Shown one piece after another: positions 26,353-34,185 of a DNA stretch of 64,000 nt. The DNA is from Kineosporia mesophila (GTDB lineage: Bacteria; Actinomycetota; Actinomycetes; Actinomycetales; Kineosporiaceae): positions 186,001 to 250,000 of the forward strand of contig NZ_JAJOMA010000011.1 of NCBI RefSeq assembly GCF_021129235.1. The letters are read 5' to 3'. Numbering within the stretch: the stretch's first letter is position 1; every line of letters begins with the position of its first letter. Both the position numbers and the translations under genes were made by a program. The notes under the pieces were generated by a model. That model had not been told where the DNA came from. It was given only the letters and a program-made list of their open reading frames with translations, and ran no database searches.

Positions 26353-26918
26353 CGTCCACAGTAAGCGACGAATTCACCACGCTCAAGAGGTGGATGCCGC
26401 GGTCTCGCCCTGCGAGACACGGGCCCAGGGCCGTCATTCACCGGATTCGCACAGAAGAGCGACGGGAGACACAACCGGGCGTACGTCCAGAGGTGTTCTG
26501 ACCCATGACGAGTGCGACGACCTGGTCCAGGGAGCACCCGGGCGGATGTTCCTGGCCTGTCTCCGCCTGTCCGCGCCTGTCCGGCATCGCCTGGCCCGTC
26601 GCGTATCTCCGCAAGATCGTCGTCCGGCTGATGCGGTCGGCATCTGCGAAGAATTCCCGGCGATGTCTTCGGCAATGAGAACAACCGATGCCGTGACCAC
26701 GCTGCGCAAGGACGGGGAGGTGCTGAAGTTCCGCGGGTGGAAGCCCAGCGGTTCCTGACGGCCGGCTGATGCACGATGGTCCGTCTTGCTGCACGGGGCC
26801 TCGTCTTGCTGCACGAGGGCTCGTCTTGCTGCACGAGGGCTCGTCTTGCTGCACGAGGGCCCGTCGGCGATCACCGACGCGCTGCCGACGGACACCTCGC
26901 CGCGGCGAGCTGCTGAAG
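26353..26918. other. Gene-poor intergenic stretch with a tandem repeat
   Basis: No convincing coding frame. Several open frames cross it in both strands, but none has recognisable motifs, and the longest run through the 20-base repeats. Besides that repeat (26781-26860), a short hairpin CGTCGG-N6-CCGACG lies near 26864-26881, before tRNA-Leu. Confidence 0.6.
26781..26860. repeat. 20-bp tandem repeat, four units
   Basis: Four head-to-tail 20-base units: 26781-26800 (imperfect), then three near-identical copies at 26801-26820, 26821-26840 and 26841-26860, with consensus TCGTCTTGCTGCACGAGGGC. Partial units flank them. The unit is short enough to be copy-number variable. Confidence 0.85.
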
Positions 26919-27000
26919 TGCGCGAGGGGGGACTCGAACCCCCACGCCCGAAGGCACAGGAACCTAAATCCTGCGTGGCTGCCAATTACACCACTCGCGC
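26919..27000 (-). tRNA. tRNA-Leu(UAG)
   Basis: On the reverse strand the acceptor stem is GCGCGAG ... CTCGCGC, the anticodon stem CAGGA/TCCTG encloses the loop TTTAGGT, giving anticodon UAG (codon CUA), and a long variable arm (about 14 bases) marks a class II tRNA. The T arm has GTGGGGGTTCGAGTCCCCCC and the discriminator is A. CCA is not encoded. Confidence 0.93.
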
Positions 27001-27105
27001 GCTGGGGACAGCCTAGAGGTTGCCGGACCTCCGGGGCGACGCCGTATTCGTACGGGCTCCCGGTAGGCTGGGGGACACCCGCTGACCAGCATTGAGGAGT
27101 TCTTC

Positions 27106-27570
27106 GTGGCCAAGCTCGAGGTCGGCGACACCGCACCGTCGTTCACCCTGACCGCCGCCGACGAGTCGACCGTCTCGCTGTCCGACCTGGCCGGCCGGCG
27201 CGTCATCGTCTACTTCTACCCGGCCGCGATGACCCCGGGGTGCACCAAGCAGGCCTGCGACTTCCGCGACAGCCTCGACGCGCTGCAGGCCGAGGGTTTC
27301 GCCGTGGTCGGCATCTCGCCTGACAAACCTGCCAAACTGGCCAAGTTCGTCGAGCGTGATGCCATTACGTTCCCCCTCCTGTCCGATCCCGGGCACGAGG
27401 TGCTTGAGTCGTACGGCGCGTGGGGCGAGAAGAGTTTGTACGGCAAGACCGTTGTCGGCGTCATCCGGTCCACGATCGTGATCGACGCCGAGGGCAAGGT
27501 CGAGCTGGCCAAGTACAACGTGAAGGCCACGGGGCACGTCGCCTCGCTGCGCAAGGCCCTGAAGGTCTGA
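27106..27570 (+). CDS. bcp: Thioredoxin-dependent peroxiredoxin (Bcp/PrxQ)
   Basis: Reduces hydrogen peroxide and organic peroxides. The 154-residue protein begins LEVGDTAPSFTLTAADE, has YFYPAAMTPGCTKQACDFRD with the peroxidatic Cys46 and resolving Cys51 spaced as in PrxQ, and VVGISPDKPAKLAKFVE followed by FPLLSDP. It starts at GTG 27106, with GAGGAG about nine bases upstream. It is the first gene of a run that continues with DUF3618 and a GroES-like gene. Confidence 0.95.
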   Translation: MAKLEVGDTAPSFTLTAADESTVSLSDLAGRRVIVYFYPAAMTPGCTKQACDFRDSLDALQAEGFAVVGISPDKPAKLAKFVERDAITFPLLSDPGHEVLESYGAWGEKSLYGKTVVGVIRSTIVIDAEGKVELAKYNVKATGHVASLRKALKV

Positions 27571-27582
27571 CGAGAGGCTGTC

Positions 27583-27897
27583 ATGAGCGACAAGAAGTCC
27601 GGGGACCAGAAGCCGGCCGGGTCCGGTTCCCCCGACGAGGCCCCGAGCGGTTCGCCCACCGAGCTGGAGCTGCAGATCCAGGCGCGGCGTGAGCACCTTG
27701 CGGCCACCATCGACGAGCTGACGACCCGGGCCCAGCCCAAGGAGATCGCGCGCCGCAGTGCTGCTGCGCTCTCCGACCGGTTCCAGACCGTCACCCACAC
27801 CCCCGAGGGTGAGCTGCGTAGCGAGCGTGTCGCGGCGGTGGCCGGCGCGTTCGTCGTGATCGCCGGTGCTCTGATCTTCATCCGCGGCCGAGGCTGA
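27583..27897 (+). CDS. DUF3618 domain-containing membrane protein
   Basis: A 104-residue protein. ELELQIQARREHLAATIDELTTRAQPKEIARRS is the DUF3618 signature (helical, charged), and one C-terminal membrane helix follows (VAAVAGAFVVIAGALIFIRG). It probably anchors a helical cytoplasmic segment to the membrane. It starts 12 bases after bcp and one base before the next gene, so it is in the same transcript. Function unknown. Confidence 0.9.
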   Translation: MSDKKSGDQKPAGSGSPDEAPSGSPTELELQIQARREHLAATIDELTTRAQPKEIARRSAAALSDRFQTVTHTPEGELRSERVAAVAGAFVVIAGALIFIRGRG

Positions 27898-27898
27898 T

Positions 27899-28264
27899 GT
27901 GAGCTCCTTCTCCACCGAAGTTCCCTCGGGTTCCACCCCGGGTTCCACGAACAAGCTGCCCATCCGCATGCTGAACGACCGCCTCCTTGTCTCCGTCGAC
28001 AAGGAGGCCGGTGAACGTCGCTCGAGCGCCGGCATCGTCATCCCGGCCACGGCCTCCGTCGGCCGGCGTCTGGCCTGGTCCGCCGTCGTGGCCATCGGTC
28101 AGCACGTGCGGCAGGTCCAGATCGGCGACCGGGTGCTCTACGACCCCGAAGACCTGTCCGAGGTCGAACTGCATGGCGAGCAGTACATCCTCCTGCGGGA
28201 GCGGGACATTCACGCCGTCGCAGCTCCCCGTGTGGAAGACGACCGGACGGGGCCGTACCTCTGA
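27899..28264 (+). CDS. GroES (Cpn10)-like protein
   Basis: A 121-residue protein. IRMLNDRLLVSVDKEAGERRSSAGIVIPATA, then GRRLAWSAVVAIGQHVRQVQIGDRVLYDPEDLSEVELHGEQYILLRERDIHAV follow the Cpn10 barrel: the start strand, a mobile-loop-like SSAGI segment, and the final IHAV strand. It has extra N- and C-terminal tails compared with the 97-residue GroES and is not next to groEL, so it is a divergent paralogue. GTG 27899 sits one base after the DUF3618 stop. Its TGA overlaps a CTG that may start the P450. Confidence 0.85.
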   Translation: MSSFSTEVPSGSTPGSTNKLPIRMLNDRLLVSVDKEAGERRSSAGIVIPATASVGRRLAWSAVVAIGQHVRQVQIGDRVLYDPEDLSEVELHGEQYILLRERDIHAVAAPRVEDDRTGPYL

Positions 28265-29760
28265 GCTCGCTCCCCCCGCAGCCCCCGGTCGAGCCGACCG
28301 CACCTCGCCGCAACGCGCGCTACACCCCGCTCGACGCCGACGGACCGTTACCGCTCGACATGATCCGCGGCATCCCCGCGATCATGCGCAACCCGCTGGC
28401 CTGGCTGGAGCGGGTCGTCGAGCGGCACGGTGACCTGGTGGCCTTCCCGATGCCCAAGACCCCGGTGCTGCTGGTCAACACCCCGGTCGGGGCCCGGCAC
28501 GTGCTGCAGCGCAACCACCGCAACTACACCAAGGCCACCATCCAGTACGGCGCGCTCTCCCTGGTGACCGGCTCCGGGCTCCTGACCTCCGACGGGGAGG
28601 TCTGGCGCCGTCACCGTCGCATCATGCAGCCCGCTTTTCACCACGGCGGCCTGGACCAGGTGGCCATCTCCACCGTCGCCGCCGGTGAGCAACTCCGGGA
28701 TGCCTGGGATCAGTCGTCCCCCTACGCCCCGATCGACGCCGAATCAGCCATCATGCGGGCCATGCTCACCGTCGTCGGCAGAACCCTCTTCGCCGACGAC
28801 CTGTCCGACGCGGGCTCCGACCTGGTCGAGGCCGTGGACCGGGCCCTGCGCCAGGTCATCGCCCGCGCGACCAATCCTCTGGCCGCAGGCCCTCTCACGC
28901 GTCTGCCTACCCTGTCTGCCCGCCGTATGCGTTCTGCCGTGGCAACTCTCGACCAGGTCACCGCCGGTATCGTCGACCGCCGCCGGGCCCAGGGGGTGAA
29001 GGCGGAAGACACCGACCTGCTGGCCGTACTTCTCCGGGCCGCCGGCGTCGGTTCGGACGACGCTGTCACCACGGATTCCCAGCCGTGGATGACCGACCAG
29101 GAGATCCGCGACGAACTGGTCACCCTGGTCATCGCCGGCCACGAGACGGTCGCGTCCAGTCTGGTCTGGATCCTGCACCTGCTGGCCGACGCCCCCGAGG
29201 TCCAGGAACGCCTGTACGCCGAACTCGACCACGTGCTCGAAGGACGTCCTCCCAGCTGGAAAGACATCCCCGCCCTCGCCTACACCCGAGCCGTGGTCGA
29301 CGAAGCGCTCCGCCTCTACCCGCCGGCCTGGGTGATCACCCGTCGCTCGGCCGCCCCCGACACCATCGACGGCGTCGACGTGCCCGAAGGAACTCTTGTC
29401 ATCGTCAGCCCCTGGCTTCTGCACCGCAGCGCCAAGAGCTGGCCCGATCCCGAGCGATTCAATCCGGAACGCTTCCTGTCCGACAGCGTTTCCGGCCCCG
29501 GCCCCGGCCCCGGCCCCGGCGATCGCAATCCCGCCTATCTGCCCTTCGGGGCGGGGCCGCGCCTGTGTATCGGCCGCGACTTCGCCCTGGTCGAGTCGGT
29601 GCTTCTACTGGCCACCCTGCTCCGCGACCGAGCCGTGCTCCGTCCGGCCGGCGTCTCCCAGCCGGTCATCGAGGCGCTGGTGACCCTGAAACCCAAGCAC
29701 GGGCTACCCATGGCACTGATCCCGCGAACGCCCGTTGCGGAGCCTCTCCACGGCGCGTAG
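28261..29760 (+). CDS. Cytochrome P450 (CTG start proposed; ATG 28360 is the first ordinary start)
   Basis: A heme monooxygenase. The I helix is VIAGHETVASSLVWILHL, the ExxR motif is VVDEALRLYPPAWVITRR, and the heme loop is PFGAGPRLCIGRDFALVES with the Cys ligand. The frame is open upstream of ATG 28360 with no ATG/GTG/TTG, and reads NARYTPLDADGPLPLDMIRG, normal P450 N-terminal sequence. A CTG at 28261 overlaps the previous stop as CTGA, the same arrangement as neighbouring GTGA overlaps, so I place the start there. A (GGCCCC)4 run adds a Gly-Pro repeat at 29494-29520. Substrate unknown. Confidence 0.85.
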   Translation: MSSLPPQPPVEPTAPRRNARYTPLDADGPLPLDMIRGIPAIMRNPLAWLERVVERHGDLVAFPMPKTPVLLVNTPVGARHVLQRNHRNYTKATIQYGALSLVTGSGLLTSDGEVWRRHRRIMQPAFHHGGLDQVAISTVAAGEQLRDAWDQSSPYAPIDAESAIMRAMLTVVGRTLFADDLSDAGSDLVEAVDRALRQVIARATNPLAAGPLTRLPTLSARRMRSAVATLDQVTAGIVDRRRAQGVKAEDTDLLAVLLRAAGVGSDDAVTTDSQPWMTDQEIRDELVTLVIAGHETVASSLVWILHLLADAPEVQERLYAELDHVLEGRPPSWKDIPALAYTRAVVDEALRLYPPAWVITRRSAAPDTIDGVDVPEGTLVIVSPWLLHRSAKSWPDPERFNPERFLSDSVSGPGPGPGPGDRNPAYLPFGAGPRLCIGRDFALVESVLLLATLLRDRAVLRPAGVSQPVIEALVTLKPKHGLPMALIPRTPVAEPLHGA

Positions 29761-30303
29761 AGAGCGCTGACCGAATAGAGAAAACTTCGTGGAGTAGTTG
29801 CGTGGATCCTTTCTGCTACGGAATATCGGTCTGTCTATTCGCGTGAACGCCGTCTCCACGTCACGAGTTGACAACTTCTGCTGCTTTATTGCCAACTTCG
29901 TTGCCGAAGGAGCCGGTCATGGTAGAGGCTTTCTCATGCCTCGTCGGGAGCGGATGCGGGCTGCGTGTCAGGGACGCAGCGCGGGTCACTCCCGGCGGGG
30001 TCTCATTCTTTTGCCGGCACGCTCTCACCGCTCTCTTCTGGCCCGGTGGTCTGATCAGATCCTTGATGCGAGCGTGCGGCCAGGTTCTCCCCGGGGCACC
30101 TCTCGAGACCAAGTACCTGTTCGTCCTGTTGTCCCGGACCATGGCCCCGACCCCGTAACGGTTCACCGGTGATCGCAACGTTCCCCACCAGGTTCGCCGC
30201 ATCCGCCCCCTCTGCTGCCAGCTTCGTCTTCAATTACCGTGCCCCACCTGGGTCGGCACTGACCGCGAAGCCTTCGAATCGTTCTGCCACCCCTGGGTAT
30301 CGG
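29761..30303. other. Gene-poor stretch, 543 bases
   Basis: No frame here has family motifs or typical codon bias. Base composition is less GC-rich than surrounding genes. A short reverse-strand frame (30003-30233) and a forward frame (29868-30158) were considered and rejected. I see no RNA gene or clear terminator. Confidence 0.5.
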
Positions 30304-31371
30304 TCATGACTCGGTCCACGTCAGCAGTTCGTCCACGGTCCAGGTATTGATGACCCGATCGGTCGGGACCTCGCATTCCGCAGCGCGTGAGGTTCCGATG
30401 ATCTGCCAGTCGAGTTGTCCAGGGGCATGCGCGTCGGTATCGATGGCGAACACGCAACCTGCCTGTACCGCCTGACGTAGCAGGCGACGAGGCGGATCAA
30501 GTCTTTCCGGTCGGCTGTTGATTTCAACTGCGGTCGAATGTTCCTGGCAAGCCGCGAATACGGCGGCCGCATCGAACTCGGACTCGGCTCTTCCCTGAGG
30601 ATTTCGTCCCTCGCGGGGTTTGACCATGCGGCCGGTGCAGTGACCCAGGATGTCGGTGTTCGGGTTCTCGATCGCCGTGAGCATCCGCCGCGTCATGGCT
30701 TTGGCCGGCATCGCGAGTTTGGAGTGCACGCTGGCCACCACGATGTCGAGGCGGGTCAGCAGTTCCGGATCCTGGTCGAGTGAACCGTCTTCGAGGATGT
30801 CGACCTCGATACCGGTGAGCACTCGGAAGGGAGTCAGCTGCTGGTTGATCACTTCGATGATGTCCAGTTGCCGATGCAGACGTTCAGCAGTGAGGCCGTT
30901 CGCAACTTTCAGGCGTGGTGAGTGATCGGTGAGGACCATGTAGTCATGGCCGAGTTCTTTCGCTGTCCAGGCCATCTCGGCCGGCGGTGAGCCACCGTCA
31001 GACCAGTCTGAATGTGTGTGGCAGTCACCTCGCAACGCCGCCCGAAGTTCTTCCCCGCCGGTTGCGAGAGGCGTTTCGGCTTCCTGCTCCAGGTTGGCCA
31101 GGTAGTCGGGCACCTGGCCCGCCAGCGACTGATCGATCACGGCGGCCGTCTTCTCGCCCACACCCTTCAGCGAGGTCAACTTGCCGGCGGCCGCTGCCTC
31201 TCGGATCTCTTCGGGTTTCTGGGTCAGGAGGGATGATGCCGCACCCCGGAAAGCCTTTACCCGGTAGGACGACGCGAGCGACCGTTCCAGCAGGAACGCA
31301 ATGCGCCGCAGGTCTGTCACCGGATCGCGATCGTGCTCCGTGCCGTGGTTCCCCGCACGACTCGTTGCCAT
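30304..31371 (-). CDS. PHP-domain protein with helix-hairpin-helix (PolX C-terminal-like)
   Basis: A 355-residue metal-dependent phosphoesterase-type protein. The N-terminal 100 residues hold a helix-hairpin-helix region (FLLERSLASSYRVKAFRGAA, LTSLKGVGEKTAAVIDQSLAG). The PHP domain has GDCHTHSDWSDGGSPPAEM, YMVLTDHSPRLKVANGL, GIEVDILEDGSLD, VVASVHSKLAM, ILGHCTGRMV and VFAIDTDAHAP, supplying His/Asp/Glu metal ligands. This resembles the part of family X polymerases beyond the polymerase domain, but no polymerase domain is present. ATG 31371 has GGGAGG upstream and is preferred over the longer 31422 frame. It may act in DNA repair or as a histidinol-phosphatase-like enzyme. Confidence 0.87.
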   Translation of the reverse strand: MATSRAGNHGTEHDRDPVTDLRRIAFLLERSLASSYRVKAFRGAASSLLTQKPEEIREAAAAGKLTSLKGVGEKTAAVIDQSLAGQVPDYLANLEQEAETPLATGGEELRAALRGDCHTHSDWSDGGSPPAEMAWTAKELGHDYMVLTDHSPRLKVANGLTAERLHRQLDIIEVINQQLTPFRVLTGIEVDILEDGSLDQDPELLTRLDIVVASVHSKLAMPAKAMTRRMLTAIENPNTDILGHCTGRMVKPREGRNPQGRAESEFDAAAVFAACQEHSTAVEINSRPERLDPPRRLLRQAVQAGCVFAIDTDAHAPGQLDWQIIGTSRAAECEVPTDRVINTWTVDELLTWTES

Positions 31372-31421
31372 CTGTGCCCTCCCGACGGTCCGAACTTCCG
31401 TGATGAGTTCATCTTGCCTCA

Positions 31422-31553
31422 CCCCACCGACAATCTTGGGCGGACCGCGTCACATCCTCTCGCCCCGGATCGCGCCACCGGCTTGTGCCGGAATGACGGA
31501 TGCGCAGGGGCTTGCGGCTGGATGGTCGACCTCGGCCAAGATTGTCGGTGGGG
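31422..31553. repeat. Inverted repeat pair, 18-bp perfect arms, 96-bp spacer
   Basis: CCCCACCGACAATCTTGG at 31422-31439 is repeated as its exact complement at 31536-31553. Matches extend imperfectly on both sides. The arms and the spacer lie between the PHP gene start and the DUF222/HNH gene. Such an element could be the end-sequences of a small non-coding mobile unit or a long RNA stem. Confidence 0.8.
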
Positions 31554-31618
31554 AGAGTTAGCATCGTGGCAGCGAGGTCGGGGGACGGATAGAACCGTTG
31601 CTGAACGGGGGTTTTTCA

Positions 31619-34102
31619 ATGAATGCCGAGCGTCTGGAGCCTTCTGCTGATGCACCGCTTGATGTCGAGGCTCTTCGTGTTGTTCTTGAGACGGTCACCG
31701 AACTCCTGAAAAATCGCTGTGAAGAGACACTGTCGGATTCTGGACCGTTGAACCAGGTCAAGGAGTGCGAGACGCTCGTACGTCAGTTGCAAGCGGTACA
31801 GGCGCTCTCCATGGTGCAGCTGGTTGGCAGTACAAGTCCGGCGACCTGTAACGCTCAGGGCGGAGATCCGAACGGTGGGTCCGGTGACGACCGAGACGGA
31901 ATTCCCAACGCAATCGGTGAGGACGGGATTGATCAGGATACAGACTCGGCCTCGGTGATCAGCGCCTGCAGTCAGGTGTCAGCCGAGATCGCTCCGCTGC
32001 TTCGTATTTCGCGACCATGGGCGAGCAGTACGGTGAACTCGGCAGTGAGGCTCCAGCGAAATCTGCCGGACATCCTCGATCTGGTACGCATGGGCGAACT
32101 TGATTGGTACCGGGCCAAGGTGATCAGTGACCGTTTGCACCACCCTCTTTCTGGTCCTACTTGGTTCGTGCCCGGATGCCCGGAGTGGCATGTGGTTCAG
32201 GCGGTTCTGCGGAGTGAGGCCCCTCGCAAGACGGCGCCCCAGCTGAAGCGATTCATCGAGGATCTGCTGATGTCCTTGGATCCGGATGGCGCCAATGCTC
32301 GCCATCGACGGGCGAAGCAGGGTCGTGAGGTGAGATTTGATGCACTGCCTGACGGCATGGCTGCCCTCCACGGCATTTTCTCTGCCGACGTGGCCCAGGT
32401 GATCGACGGATTTCTGGACGTCATGGCTGACTCATGTCGGGACGAGGCATTGGACAACGGTGCTCCTGATCCGCGGACCCATGAGCAGCGTCGAGCCGAT
32501 GCCATGGCCGCGCTGTTCGAGGCCGCTGCTGCCGGAGTCGAGATTCCTCTGGTTCGGGATCCTCGGCGGTCCGAAGAAGACAGCGATCCGGAGAATTCCT
32601 CTACAAGAAAGACTTCTGGGATCCCTGATGCGACTGATTCTTCCGGTGCTGCCGCCGACAATGAGGGGAACAATGACGCGCAGGCTTGCGATTCCCCGGC
32701 GCAGGGTTTTCCGGCGCAGGGTTCGCCAAGGGGCGGTTCGTCGGGAGATGGTTCGCCGGGAGATGGTTCGTCGGGGGAAGGTTCGTCGGGGGAAGGCTCG
32801 CGGAATCACGGTCCGTCCGATAACAGTTCGCGAAATCGCGTTCCACCAGAAGACGGTTCGCGGGATACCAAGTCTCGGACGGGCTGCCCCGATGCCGAAC
32901 AGACCGGCGACAATCCTCAGGGCGAATTACTTGATGATGCGTCCACCGCGGATCGGTCGATCGATGGGCAAGGGACGAGCGGTGGGGTCCCTACCGCAGC
33001 CCTGAAAGAGATGATCGAGGCGCAAGAGGCCGAGCAGGATCGGCAGTGGGCCGAGTTCGGCCTGAGCAGGGTGGGCAAAGGGCAGGTTGTTGGTTGGTGG
33101 AGGCGTACTCCTCGTCCTGGGAGTGCTCGCGGGCCAATCCTTGTCATCACCATGACGGATGCGGCTCTGCTCGGACTCAGTGAAGAACCTGGCCTGTTGA
33201 TGGGTTCCGGAGCGGTCCCGGCCGATCTTGCACGGAAGATCGCATTCGCGGCAGAGCGCGTCACACTTCTGAATCCGACGGAAACGAGGGGAAAGCAGGA
33301 GGGGCGATCGGGTAGAGCCGACCGGTGGGCTGAGAAACAGGGTGGTCAAGTGCAGTCTGCGTGGTCCTCGTCTCGTTCCGATGGATCGACATCGCGGCCT
33401 CAAGGTCCTGTCTCTCGGTCGTCTGGTCCTGCGGGTCGGTCCGAGCGGGCCAAATGTACTGAGGGCATGCATCAGTCGGCGGCGGCGAGGCGGTACAAGC
33501 CAAGTCGGCGTCTGACTGATCTGGTGATGGCGCGCTATCAGAGCTGCACACACCCGGGGTGCACCGTGCCCGCGAGCAGGTGCGACATCGACCATATTGT
33601 TCCCTTCGGGAAGGGTGGCCTGTCGTGCGAGTGCAACTTGCATCCGGCCTGCCGGCGGCATCATCGGCTGAAAACATTTGGTGGATGGAAGGTTCGGCGC
33701 TGTTCCACTGCTGAAAGATATCCAGTGGGCACGGTCATCTGGACCAGCCCGGCAGGTATGGAGTATCCCTCCTCGCCGGACCCTTTGCCGGGAAGCGCAG
33801 GATGGCCGATGCCCGCCCGGTCGGCGGGTGAGTGGGCTGAACGATCCGGCGGGTCTGAACCGCCTGAGGGTGAGGAACGTCCTCAGGCAAGCCGGCCCGA
33901 TACGACGAGTTCAGTCCAGCGCGTCGCGGTGCGGCTTACCCGATGGGGGCGTGACATCCGGCGGGTGAACGACCAGACGGAGCGGCGCAACCGTCGCGCC
34001 GGCAAGCTGACAGGGAAGCTGACGGGGAAGCTGAGAGGTGCGGAGAAGGCGGGGGAGAAGTCAGAGGAGGAGACGGATAGGCATGGAGAGCCGCCGTTCT
34101 GA
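31619..34102 (+). CDS. DUF222 and HNH endonuclease domain protein (13E12-repeat type)
   Basis: A 827-residue protein. The N-terminal half is DUF222 (LRQLQAVQALSMVQLVGSTS, ISRPWASSTVNSAVRLQRNLPDILD, MGELDWYRAKVISDRL, RHRRAKQGREVRFDALPDGMAALHGIFS). The middle 200 residues are low-complexity, Ser/Gly/Asp-rich, encoded partly by a 15-base tandem repeat. The HNH nuclease domain follows: CTHPGCTVPASRCDIDHIVPF, then CNLHPACRRHHRLKTFGGW with paired Cys and the His-Asn-His motif. The C-terminus is Arg/Lys-rich. Relatives form the multicopy 13E12 family in mycobacteria, which may be mobile. ATG 31619 is preferred over TTG 31598. The gene is longer than most family members because of the repeat insert. 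Confidence 0.88.
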   Translation: MNAERLEPSADAPLDVEALRVVLETVTELLKNRCEETLSDSGPLNQVKECETLVRQLQAVQALSMVQLVGSTSPATCNAQGGDPNGGSGDDRDGIPNAIGEDGIDQDTDSASVISACSQVSAEIAPLLRISRPWASSTVNSAVRLQRNLPDILDLVRMGELDWYRAKVISDRLHHPLSGPTWFVPGCPEWHVVQAVLRSEAPRKTAPQLKRFIEDLLMSLDPDGANARHRRAKQGREVRFDALPDGMAALHGIFSADVAQVIDGFLDVMADSCRDEALDNGAPDPRTHEQRRADAMAALFEAAAAGVEIPLVRDPRRSEEDSDPENSSTRKTSGIPDATDSSGAAADNEGNNDAQACDSPAQGFPAQGSPRGGSSGDGSPGDGSSGEGSSGEGSRNHGPSDNSSRNRVPPEDGSRDTKSRTGCPDAEQTGDNPQGELLDDASTADRSIDGQGTSGGVPTAALKEMIEAQEAEQDRQWAEFGLSRVGKGQVVGWWRRTPRPGSARGPILVITMTDAALLGLSEEPGLLMGSGAVPADLARKIAFAAERVTLLNPTETRGKQEGRSGRADRWAEKQGGQVQSAWSSSRSDGSTSRPQGPVSRSSGPAGRSERAKCTEGMHQSAAARRYKPSRRLTDLVMARYQSCTHPGCTVPASRCDIDHIVPFGKGGLSCECNLHPACRRHHRLKTFGGWKVRRCSTAERYPVGTVIWTSPAGMEYPSSPDPLPGSAGWPMPARSAGEWAERSGGSEPPEGEERPQASRPDTTSSVQRVAVRLTRWGRDIRRVNDQTERRNRRAGKLTGKLTGKLRGAEKAGEKSEEETDRHGEPPF
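32735..32794 (+). repeat. 15-bp tandem repeat inside the DUF222/HNH gene
   Basis: Four 15-base units starting GGTTCG (32735, 32750, 32765, 32780) differ at few positions, e.g. GGTTCGTCGGGAGAT versus GGTTCGTCGGGGGAA. They encode the pentapeptide G-S-S/P-G-D/E four times and keep frame. Confidence 0.85.
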
Positions 34103-34185
34103 GGCGTCCACTCGAAGGGGGACTTACAGTGGTCCGTGCCGAATCAACCGATAGTTCCAGATTCCGATGGCGGGAGCAGGAGCAG

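Noticed and set aside
26189-26758. Forward frame of 189 codons across the intergenic region after the SAM-IV riboswitch
   Set aside because: It begins inside the riboswitch leader region of the reverse gene and has no recognisable motif or bias.
29868-30158. Frame of 96 codons in the 29.8-30.3 kb gap
   Set aside because: No motif, Cys/Pro-rich noise translation, and overlapping frames on both strands.
30003-30233. Reverse frame starting TTG in the same gap
   Set aside because: Glu/Gly-rich translation without family match or clear ribosome site.
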